From: Lunularia cruciata
Lineage: Eukaryota; Streptophyta; Marchantiopsida; Lunulariales; Lunulariaceae
Assembly (NCBI GenBank): GCA_948567375.1
Contig: OX419756.1
Coordinates: 44,742,552 to 44,806,551, forward strand
DNA length: 64,000 nt
Direction of reading: 5' to 3'
Each line of letters begins with the position of its first letter. Within the stretch, counting starts at the first letter, position 1. Below are positions 23,236 to 32,850 of the stretch, piece after piece. A model generated the notes under the pieces. The model saw nothing but the letters and a program-made list of their open reading frames with translations. It was not told where the DNA came from and searched no databases. The position numbers and the translations under genes were made by a program.

Positions 23236-23766
23236 CAACAATGATTGTAAATAGTGGAAGATTTGACTTGATTGATGTAGAACTACTATATAATATAAAT
23301 TTTATAGCATGCCTTTAATCAATCTCAACTTGATTTCATTTTGATTAGTGTTTTATTATATACCATGCTTCTTATATCTGTATATTTGCTATGTTTATGT
23401 GTAAACCTTCAATTCTCCCATGTTTATGTATAAATAAAGAAACCCAATCCGTGCAGTGCAAACCTACACAAACATAGTGGTTTGCACAATAGTTAAGCAC
23501 AAACCAACAAATGTTTGCATGACATCAAGTATAAACTTATATTGTATGGAACTGAAGTCATATATGCTCAAGTAAATTTATAATAAATAAAAAATAATAA
23601 TTATATATATTTAAGGTGGGTGTAAATTATAAACTCATGCATAAAGTATAAACTCATTTCATATGGAAGCAAAATCATATATGGTCAAGTAAATTTATAA
23701 TAAATGAAAAGAATAACAATACATATAGATAGGTGGGTGCAAATTGATTTCATTCAATTATACAAT

Positions 23767-23769
<3 letters not shown>

Positions 23770-23848
<79 letters not shown>
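23770..23848. repeat. (AT)n microsatellite, about 40 units
   Basis: An uninterrupted run of AT dinucleotides. The IYIYIY frame across it is an artefact of the repeat. Confidence 0.98.
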
Positions 23849-23851
<3 letters not shown>

Positions 23852-24117
23852 ACGCACAATGTAAGTGGGCGAGTGTAAAGATTAATGAAGAGATAAAGAA
23901 TAGAATATTACAATGAAAAATTACATCGGTACATTTGAATTAAAAAAATTCTTAGTATGATGGACTTTGGTAGGCATAAGGAACCTACAAAGCATAATCC
24001 TATTACTCATATCCAGATTACACTACTACAATAGGTCTCTACCCTAGTGTACTACTATAGTAGACGAAATTTTCTTTAAAAATAAATAAGATATTCCATG
24101 CGGACCAAGTCCACTCA

Positions 24118-24402
24118 CTATGTGGTGCACATAAAGCATCGCATGTATCCAGCAAACGAGAAGACGTTGAAAATGGGGTCCGCGATCTCCGGGCATCGAA
24201 GCGGTCTCTTCATCACGAGGTCATGCTCATTCCAATGCTTATCATCTCGTAAATCGTCAGTGTTCTCTGCGATAACAGTTAAAGACTTACCCGGACCTCT
24301 AACTTGAACTCGAAACAATGCCTGCCCTGTTTTGTGCCTGAAGGAGTTTTTGTAACAGACATTTTCCTCGCTTGTAGAACATGCAGCTTTGTTACTGGCC
24401 AT
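24118..24402 (-). CDS. Hypothetical 94-residue ORF, unrecognised
   Basis: An ATG-initiated frame (MASNKAACSTSEENVCYKN...) in a local island of less AT-rich sequence. It contains five cysteines, two of them near the end (RCFMCTT). A strong splice-donor-like sequence (TAGTGAGT) overlaps the stop, so this could be the first exon of a longer gene whose remainder I cannot find in the AT-rich sequence to the left. No homologous family is recognised. It could be chance. Confidence 0.25.
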   Translation of the reverse strand: MASNKAACSTSEENVCYKNSFRHKTGQALFRVQVRGPGKSLTVIAENTDDLRDDKHWNEHDLVMKRPLRCPEIADPIFNVFSFAGYMRCFMCTT

Positions 24403-24622
24403 CGCCGGAGAATCCTGCTGAGAACATCGGTGCCACGTTAGAAGTTTTACTGGCTGAATCGTGGGTCCGCATAAGGAGTTTTCTGACCTTTGAGACGACG
24501 TTCGAGGTCAAGCTCACAGATAGAAGATAATCGCGTAGGCTCATATGTGTCACTTCCTTACATGATCATAGTTGATAGTCACACTTTTGATAGAAGGTGA
24601 CACTTCCTCACCCAAAATCATA

Positions 24623-24868
24623 TGATCGATAGGCTCGACGGGAAGACCTATCGAGCTACACAAGGATAAAATACAAGAATTCACAAAGAAAGGATGATCG
24701 CATAGGATAGGATAACGAAAAGGATGGGAAGACCATCAAACATACAAGGATAAAATATAAGAGGTGATCGCATATTATAACAAGGAGGATGGGAAGACCC
24801 ATCGAGCCAAACAAATACAAAGATAAAATACAAGTGATAAAATGAGGCTAAACCCCAATACTATCAAC
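24623..24868 (-). repeat. Tandem array of three LINE-like tail units, minus strand
   Basis: Three partial units repeat the order gatcgcat...ggatgggaagacc...atc(a/g)a...aaggataaaatacaag, at about 24623-24692, 24693-24762 and 24763-24868. On the minus strand these are the family tail read backwards, and only the last unit keeps the hairpin region (gaggctaaacccc). Tail multimers of this kind are unlike the single-tail insertions elsewhere. Confidence 0.6.
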
Positions 24869-25034
24869 TAGAGAAATCTATCATTTTACAACCAAGGTAA
24901 AAAGAAAAATCTATTATTTTACTCTTAGGATATCTGAGCTATCTAGTTATCCAAATCATAAGGTCTATATACTACTATTGAAGTATCTAAAAATCACTTA
25001 ATGTGATCGCTATTAAGTCTGATAGGTAGAATGC

Positions 25035-25123
25035 AAGTCTTCTCTGCAGTGAAGAAGATGGACTGCTTGCTTATACGTAGAACGCAAGTCTTCTCTGCAG
25101 TGAAGAAGATGGACTGCTTGCTC
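25035..25123 (+). repeat. Tandem duplication, 52-bp unit, two copies
   Basis: The words caagtcttctctgcagtgaa and gaagatggactgcttgct occur back to back twice, with almost no differences, so the duplication is recent compared with its surroundings. Confidence 0.85.
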
Positions 25124-25129
25124 CACTGT

Positions 25130-26030
25130 GGTCTGAATAAACGGTGTGCTTCCGATGTTGTCCAGGCCGGAAGGGCTATGATAGTTGGCACTGGTTTGCT
25201 TGGACGTGCTACCTGCCGCTGCAGCAGGTTGATGGACGTAGCGAGACCACCACCACCATGACAGCCCTGCCGAGATTCGAGAAGTTTCTCAGATGCGAAT
25301 CTGAGTAGAAGCTGATGGAAGCTCTAGTATGGCAAATGAAATAGCTGGCAAGTGGGTAGAATCTGCCAGGAGCGGATCTCTGGGGCCCTGCACTGTGGTG
25401 TATGAGGGCATTCCTTTCAAGTACTGTCTTGCATGCTTCTATCAGTGTCCAGTCCATATCTCTCGGTTTCAATTGTTCACTCCGCAGGGAGAGGACAGAC
25501 GATTTGAGGGTTGTGATTCCCTCTAAACCTTCAGAGGTTGCTTGGACTACACGGCAGTCAAACCCTCAGGACTGAAGACCACTGTGGGGGTCAGAATTTT
25601 CCTCTCTCTCGGTCCCACATAAATGTCCCTTTAGGTTGAACTCTGTTGCGCCGCAGTGATCGCTCGGTCTCATGTCTATAAATGGCTGGTTCGATGTTTC
25701 AGAATGAGAACCGAAAGATAAAACCTTAAATGTAAGTTGGGTTAAGCATCCATAGAATGCAATGAAAATTTTTAGTATCAGCGAGACCTAAGTCAGGAGT
25801 CAGTAAGTAAACGGGAAATCCATCTTCCTAAACCGAGAATAACAGGGCCACTTGAGTCAAAATGATCTCCATACTAGAATAGTCAGGAAATGTCATCATG
25901 TGAGTTACTTTCCCATGAATTGCGCCAGGCCAACAGAAGCACTGAAACGATTTCCCTCAACAAGGTCTGTTCCTGTCGGATTGACTGTGCCCTGCCTAGC
26001 TACCTTTTGGCCAAGTCATACGGTAAAGGT
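25130..26030. other. Less AT-rich stretch, no gene assigned
   Basis: The base composition here resembles genic rather than transposon DNA, but no frame exceeds 106 codons and none has a recognisable domain. It may hold introns, UTR or promoter sequence of an unrecognised gene. Confidence 0.3.
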
Positions 26031-26036
26031 TGTCTA

Positions 26037-26375
26037 TCAGCTAGTTGAGATGTTCCAGTGGCGCTCACCTATTTTCAACATGTTCGAGAAGATCTTCGTC
26101 CAGCGCAGACACCTGCTTGTCATACCTACCACCAGTATTCGCTGCACTTCCCACATGTATTGGATGCCATAAACTTTGTCCAATATGGTAAACAAAATCC
26201 GTTTATGTCCAAAGTTGATATCCTTCTCTGAGAATTCTTCCAACCCAAAATGAGGCCAAGTTTCTAACTCAACGAAAAGCCATTGACCATAGTCAACGAG
26301 TATCTGGAGGTGAAACTTACCAAATATGTCCAGTAACTCAATAACAACACGAATTGTTCGCTCGCGTTGGACCAT
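26037..26375 (-). CDS. Hypothetical 112-residue ORF, unrecognised
   Basis: An ATG-initiated frame with a natural-looking composition (MVQRERTIRVVIELLDIFGK..., FGLEEFSEKDINFGHKRILF, MWEVQRILVVGMTSR). The part EEFSEKDINFGHKRIL is faintly like a SAM-type helical segment, but that is weak. It lies in a less AT-rich island with no neighbours to give context. It could be an exon or chance. Confidence 0.25.
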   Translation of the reverse strand: MVQRERTIRVVIELLDIFGKFHLQILVDYGQWLFVELETWPHFGLEEFSEKDINFGHKRILFTILDKVYGIQYMWEVQRILVVGMTSRCLRWTKIFSNMLKIGERHWNISTS

Positions 26376-26661
26376 GCCATGATTTTGGCTTTATGTTTCT
26401 TTCGACACTGTTTAGCTCACAGGATTGCTGCCGCTGATTGGAATTAGGCCTCCAGTAGAGACGACTGCCTTTCCCAGGTGACAGACGAGCATTGAACAGA
26501 TGACGAAAGCACATCCACTCTCTCTATGGTAACATAACACCTCGTTGACCCTAAAGTTCCGTAGAACCACTTTCTCAAACTAATGATTGTTTTCACGAGA
26601 CGTTGGAGGATTGCCCGAAGAATGATATCGTTGATATCCCCTTCCTCAAGGCCTCTTTTAC

Positions 26662-26798
26662 CTCTTATGATTTATCCTCGTACGGCTAGATGGGTCCTCC
26701 ACCTAGCCGTACGTGGATAAATCATAAGAGAAGAAGGCGACCTGGTATAATAACAACAAAGGATCCATCCTTGTTGTTATCATACCAGGTCGCCTTCT
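26662..26798. repeat. Two adjacent near-perfect palindromes made from LINE-tail sequence
   Basis: Palindrome 1 pairs 26662-26689 with 26703-26730, with one mismatch and a 13-base loop. It contains cgtacggctagatggg, a tail word. Palindrome 2 pairs 26732-26764 with 26767-26798 (one mismatch, one bulge, 2-base loop) and contains aaggcgacc, the complement of the tail end. Together they look like rearranged inverted copies of the tail. Confidence 0.8.
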
Positions 26799-26893
26799 GC
26801 TCTTCCTCCTCAAAGCCTGAAGTGTGCAGATATGGATTTAACGGGATCAGAATCCAGATCAGAGATGAATTTCATTTTCGCAATTGGCTTTAA

Positions 26894-27016
26894 AGTACGG
26901 TAGGGTAGATTTCTCAAGTCGATACTATTGGGGCCGAGCCCCATTCTAACTCTTTTTTCTTATACGGCTTGATGGGTCTTCCATCCTTTTGGTGTTCTAT
27001 GAGGTCGACTCTTTTC
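26894..27016 (+). mobile_element. Short copy of the LINE-like 3' tail family (7-bp TSD)
   Basis: A 123-bp insert flanked by GCTTTAA at 26887-26893 and 27017-27023. It begins inside the pre-tail region (gggtagatttctcaag), then shows the ggggccgagcccc hairpin, acggcttgatgggtcttcc and gaggtcgac. A paralogous uninterrupted site, ggctttaacaatat, is present near 27105. Confidence 0.75.
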
Positions 27017-27023
27017 GCTTTAA

Positions 27024-29280
27024 CAATACACGTGTTTACTATTGACAGAAAGACTTAACGGTATATCCGAACTTAGGTCAGAGATCGACTTCATTTTGGC
27101 GATTGGCTTTAACAATATCTCTATTGACTATTGACAGAAAGACTTAACGGTACCTCAAATCCTGACGTACACTGAACGGTACCTTAAATCTTGACTTAGA
27201 CTTGACGGTACTTTAAATCTTGATGCGGTTTTAGTCACGCCGTGTTAACATTGAGTTTTATTTTTTGAACAACTAGACTTTGTTTTATAAACTTTTATTT
27301 TAATGTAAAGAAGGAAATTATTGTTGAACTAGACACATATAGAAATGGGATGGGAAGATACCATCAAGCTAGGTCAAATAGTTTCAAGTTCAATATCATC
27401 AGAATGAGAAATTTATCCTATAGGGAATATTAAAGTTATGGAAGTCAAACAAAGTTACTGGAAAATCTGTACAAACACCTTGTAGAGTGATTGTTCTCCT
27501 ATGATTGTACTAGCCAGTGCTTTATGTGACGGAATAAGTACCAGCTATCTAAAGTATACTCCAAAATAGAAAAGTGAAAGTGATTCCTCTTATGTGTAAT
27601 ATGGTAGCTCTTGCGTAAACCTTGATAAATTTCAAAGGTTGAATATTAGACTATGTAAATCAAATGGTCTTCTTGGAAATTGTGAAGAAACATAATGTAT
27701 TATGATTATTCTCTTGTTGATTGTTACCCCCGGTGCTTTCTCTCTCGGTAGAGCAATAAGCGCTTGTTATCTAAAGTATGCTATACAGTAGTAAAATGAA
27801 AGTGATACCTCTAGTATGGTAGCTCTTGCACATTCTTTGACAAATGTCACATAATCTATCTATAGTTTCCTATATCACCAAAGCTAGAGGATTAAAGAAG
27901 TGATCTTGATGCATAGCCATGTACTTGGAGGAGATTTTAGTTGTTGCCATTTTGATTGCCATGTCTAGAGGAAGATAGGCGATCATCATTCCAAAACTAC
28001 ATTGCATGTGGGATATGTGATCTTCTACTATTATCTACTACTACTGTGATATGTGTAACTTCTACTATTACCATACTATTCTCAAACCATATATAACTCA
28101 TGTCATCTCCATGCATACTAATGCTCCTTCTCTATGGAAAAACCACTTCTTCGAATCATGTGAACAGGATATCTCTGATGCTACCAAGTATAACTATCTT
28201 TTGTTCTCTAAAAGTGCACCTAATCATATGGACCTTTGTTGTACCTGAGGTAATACTATATTCACAAATGAGTAATAAAGATACAGATTAGTACAACAAA
28301 CCTAATTAGAACCTCATCATTGTGGAGAAACTTTAATTGGTACATCCAAATACCCTTATATAACATCAAACTAGGATTGACAAACTTGCATTTCAACCAA
28401 AGAAAGAAACATACCCTAGTAATATGAGGAATAGATACTTCAATAAGGAGAGCATAAATGGCAAGCCTGCTTAAATGAAAAGTCCATTAAGTACAAATGT
28501 AAATGCTTGGTCTAATCTAGAGGCAAAGAGGCAAAGTATAAAATGACAATCTTGTGCTTGAGGTGACAGATTATTCTTATATGCAAAATAAGAAAAACTG
28601 TACTCGGAGAGGAAAGGATTCCTTCTCCACCTCACTCAATCATATAAGTCTTTAAAATTGGCCTTTCATTAACTAAGTAGGATGACTAAGTAGGAAGGAA
28701 GAAAAATACTGAGAAATCTTACAAAATATTCATCTCCTCCATAGGTAGTAAGTATTCCTTTCCATTCAAAATTGTTAACCCATATTTGGCCATGTGTTAA
28801 CTACATTATCACACACTCATTAACTAAGTAGGATAAGTAAGGAGGAGGAAGCAAACTATTGAGAAATGTTACAAAATATTCATCTCCTCCATAGGTAGTA
28901 AGTATTTCTTTCCCTACAAAATTGTTAGCCATATTTTTCCATGTGTTAAATACATATCACACACTCAAAAGTTTCTAATCTAATGATATCACTAAAATCT
29001 TCTATGATCTTTGTACCAAAGGCTCTAAAATATGACACAAAGGTCAAGGAAAGAAAGGAATCATACAAAGTATGTACCGCAGTCAGCGAGCAATACAACT
29101 CCTTTATAGAGGTAGGACATCCATACAAAGAATATTTTTTGTAAGAACAATGTGAAAAAACATGTTACAAATTCCTTAGGCCTTATTAACAGAAAATCGG
29201 ATAAATTACCTATAAACGTAATATAACCTTTGGAAGCTAAAGGTAAGGACTAACACCTAAAGGTTTGCAGCTTAATATGA
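27024..29280. other. AT-rich stretch with local tandem repeats, no gene seen
   Basis: Includes repeated words around 27060-27240 (cttaacggtac, aaatcttgac). At 27352-27372 there is gggatgggaagataccatca, a minus-strand fragment of the LINE tail. Near 27480-27620 and 27715-27850 there is a pair of related stretches (agtgcttta, tatctaaagtat, gtagctcttgc). No protein frame is recognised. Confidence 0.4.
28640..28970 (+). repeat. Tandem duplication, about 155-bp unit
   Basis: Two units share cattaactaagtaggat, ttcatctcctccataggtag and catgtgttaa...tatcacacactca, starting near 28668 and 28818. Confidence 0.8.
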
Positions 29281-29592
29281 CTTAAGGCCAAGTTTATTCG
29301 TTGGTCATCCGTCAAACTTTTGAGCACTATCAAATCTTTATGCCAACTTGGCATATTTATTTTAAGCTTTAAGAAGTTAGCTTTAGCTAACGTCATAAAC
29401 TAACGTAACGCTAACGTTATCTTTAGCTAATATGACGTTAGGCCAAGTGGAGCTTCGGGGTGCCGCTAGGTCTAACTGTTAAAGTTGGGTCCATTTTTTA
29501 ACTTTGGCACTTAAGATTAACAATATGCCAAGTTGGCGAAAAGATTTAATTGTACTCAAAAGTTTGACGGATGAATGAAGAATAAACTTAAG
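29281..29592. mobile_element. Inverted-repeat (MITE or foldback) element, about 310 bp
   Basis: Arms 29290-29355 and 29523-29589 are complementary over most of their length (AAGTTTATTC...TCATCCGTCAAACTTTTGAG against CTCAAAAGTTTGACGGATGA...GAATAAACTT). The word CTTAAG lies at both outer ends. A second, inner inverted pair (aacgtcata and tatgacgtt) sits in the middle. No coding potential is present. Confidence 0.7.
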
Positions 29593-31900
29593 CAAGATAT
29601 AAACTTAAGAGATAAATAGATGGAAGGAGAATAAACTTAAGCAAGAATATCATAGTTGATTTGTATTAGCTATAGCTTATCCGTATTAATCTATTTGATA
29701 ATTTCTTAGAAAATCTGTTTTCCTTAAACGGTGGATTCGGAAACGGAATTCCGTACCCTATTAGGAGTTCTTACATCTTATTTTGGGTTTTATTTGGACT
29801 TGAATTGCATGTAAATCTGAAATTCGTTTTAGATCATATAAATATTTTACTTGTAAATCATCATTTAATTTATTCAATATTTGGATTACCAAGAAAATTA
29901 GCTCAATCCGGCTCTATTTAGAAGAAAATAGCTTTGACACCTTAATAATTTGATATGAAGTAAAATTCACTTATACAATAGAGCTAAAAACAAGTATACG
30001 ATATTGCTTGTGTTTCATCATATATAATCAATCGAGACGAGTTTCGTAAGGATTTATGGATGTTATTTCAAATCGTTCTACAATTCGTAATATTGAGACT
30101 TTCGATATTATTTCTTGATATTACGTGAATTCATCCTTACCTTCTCGAAATAGCCTTTGAATTCGAAAGAGTTCATCTAAACCTTGTGGTACTCGAACGC
30201 TCTAGAGAGTTCACTTCAATCTCCTATAAGCTTTCACCTCTCGGTTTCCATAAACGCTAACTTTTAGGAGATTGTCCTTGAGTTTTAAGGACCATATAAA
30301 AATTTGCAAAAGATGTATATCTTTTAACAATTATGTTTCAAAAGATGACTGTTTTATATAAGAAAGCAAAACACACCAAATTATGAGGTAAATGTATTAA
30401 TTATCATTGTATCTTTATAAAAATTGTATGTTATATATATGATATCTGTTTTCTTATTGCAAATAAATTTTTTTATATACATGTGGATAAAAAATAATAA
30501 GTTATTGACTACATAGCTCATTTCACTTACAATGTCTTATTGTATGTGAATTGAGCTATGTAATCACAAAAACAAGTTTAATTCACACGACAATCAAATC
30601 TAAACAATCAAATCTAATCTCGATAGATTACAAGGGGTTAACTAACTTAAGAGAATTGACTAGCTTATTGAGGGAAAATTTATAAATCTTATTTCATGAT
30701 GATAATCTAAATTTTGCCATAAATTATTGTAAATCTTAATTAATTGTCAATTGAAACAATCAATTATCACGTTTGCCCATGTCAAACTAAAAGAACTTTT
30801 TAGGGTTTGCAACTATTGCAAGTGAGAAAAGCTATTTGAAGATAAAGGCACAAAAAATCAAATAGATCACCCTTAGAGCATTGCATGCAAAAACATTGGT
30901 GGACAGCAAACACGATAAGGAGATTGATACATTTGTTAGTGATCCCAGAGAGTGTGACCATGCAAAACCCTTGTATTGTATTTGCATTGGAAATTGCATG
31001 AACTGTGAGATTAATAGAAGGATGCAAAATAAAATTTCACATCTATATATCAAATTGTCCATAATTATAGCTTTCATGATGATGTGAAGCAATCTAGCCG
31101 AATCTCTTATGATAGAACAAAAAGTGAATTCCTCGGAGTAGTTGAAATTAGCAATTTTCTTCATAAGACCGAGAGAGAACTATCCCAATGTCATGGAGTT
31201 AAAAGGTCATCCTACCTCTTCAATCCTCTTGAATATTAGAGAGTTTCAAGAATGACATTTTCACCTCTTATAAATATCCCTTAAAAAAATTGTGGGTGAT
31301 TTTGGAAACTTTTATGGGGTAGAGTGGATTTGAGAGTTGTATGAGACTTCAATCATAGACATAAACATTAATTATTTATGTGCATTAGAAAATATGACTT
31401 GTAGTGTTTTACATGAGGTTATATAAAAGTATTGGTCCCAAAAATAATAACTCTCGCTTAGTGATTAATTAATGCATTGATTTGGGATAGTGATCACAAG
31501 GTTGCTTGGAAAATAATTGAAATGAGCTTGATTCAAAATGATTTTGGTGCCAAGACATGATTTGGAATAGAATGGTGTGTTTGAATGGTTAGTGTTTAAA
31601 GTTGTTGAGAAATGGTTTGGAGTAGAAAGGTGGGTTTTTATTCGTTAGTGTTGAAAGTTGAGAGATTCAAAAATTAAGTTTTGAGATTTTGGATCAAATT
31701 TGAGAGAATTTAGTATTTAGGAGGGATTTGAGAGATAGATCCCCTTTGGTATGAGAGATGAGTCCAAAGTACAGGAGTATTGAGATTAAAAAAATTGCAT
31801 GGTGAGTTTCTTGAGGAATTGGGAAGATGGGCCTCAAGATATTATATATAATATGAGAGTTTTAGGGAGGAGAGATGTGAGAGATGGTTCCACTTTACAT
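29593..31900. other. AT-rich stretch, no gene seen
   Basis: Contains a hairpin at 30510-30562. Otherwise very AT-rich with no recognisable reading frame. The short frames near 30830-31160 overlap on both strands and lack domains. Confidence 0.4.
30510..30562. repeat. Hairpin, 24-bp stem with two mismatches
   Basis: TACATAGCTCATTTCACTTA pairs with TATGTGAATTGAGCTATGTA around a short loop. It could be the collapsed ends of a small inverted-repeat element or the stem of a small RNA. Nothing nearby decides between these. Confidence 0.6.
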
Positions 31901-31904
31901 AAAT

Positions 31905-32210
31905 TAGATGAAAATTGCAATTTGAGTTACAACTCAAGGAATTGAGACTAGAGCTGGTATGTGCAAGAGAGATCATTACATTGCCTCATGAAACTAAAAG
32001 AAGCAAGAGAATTTGTTGATGAGTCCCAATTACATTGCCTTTTGAAACTCCATGAAGAGAGGAGTCCAATGTACAAAAAATAGATGAAAATTGCATTTTG
32101 AGTTTGAACTCAAAGAATTTGGAATGAGAGTTGGTAGAGACAAGAGATATCCGATTACATTGCCTCATGAAACTCCAAGAAGAAAGAAAAATTTTGTTAC
32201 ATGAAAAAAG
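31905..32210 (+). repeat. Tandem duplication, about 180-bp period
   Basis: The words tagatgaaaattgca, actcaa(g/a)gaatt and ttacattgcctcatgaaact occur near 31906-31992 and 32086-32172. Confidence 0.65.
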
Positions 32211-32667
32211 TTAGAGTGTCATGAAGTTTAGGTAGCATTCTTGTTTATGAAAATTGGGTAATACTCTCATAAATTAAAGTTCTAAATTTTTCTTTATTAT
32301 GACTAGAGTAGAGTAGAGGAAATAACTTGTGTGTTTCTTATTATCCATAAGAATAAGAGTTTGATATAAAAAAGCCTGATGGGTTAGTAGGCATCATACA
32401 TAGGGTAGGGAAGAATAAAAAGAATGGTGTGTTATGTCATTAGTAGGAGTAACACATAGTAGAGGTCAAGAAGGAAAACCAATGGGTTCTCTCTAGTTAG
32501 AAGTTAGAGTCATATAGAGGAGGAGTTAGGAAAAAACTCTCATAGGAGCGGAGGAGTTGAGGAAAAGGAGTTTAGCCCCATGGAATCAGATAGAGAAAAG
32601 ATCAGAAAAGGGAGAGAGAAAATAACATAGATGGGTCTTAGGAAGAAGTCTTGACTGCGTAGAAATG

Positions 32668-32850
32668 AGAAGAAGATTAGAGATCTTTGATCTTTGTAGA
32701 GGAGCCAAGAAGATGTGCATCTCCAGCTTATATTGCCTAAGAGTATTAAGATGCAAGGGGTATGGAAAATGCAGAGGTGAAAGCAGATTAGAGATCTTTG
32801 GTCTTTGCAAATGTATAGAGGAGCCAAAAAGATGTGCATCTTCAGCATAA
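32668..32850 (+). repeat. Tandem duplication, about 118-bp period
   Basis: The words agattagagatcttt, gaggagcca and agatgtgcatct occur near 32673-32722 and again near 32787-32842, with intervening sequence between them. Confidence 0.65.

Noticed and set aside
23704-23916. A 70-codon frame with an Ile-Tyr run
   Set aside because: It is only the translation of the (AT)n microsatellite.
24623-24868. A CRISPR-like array
   Set aside because: The units are degenerate transposon tails without regular spacers, and the window is eukaryotic.
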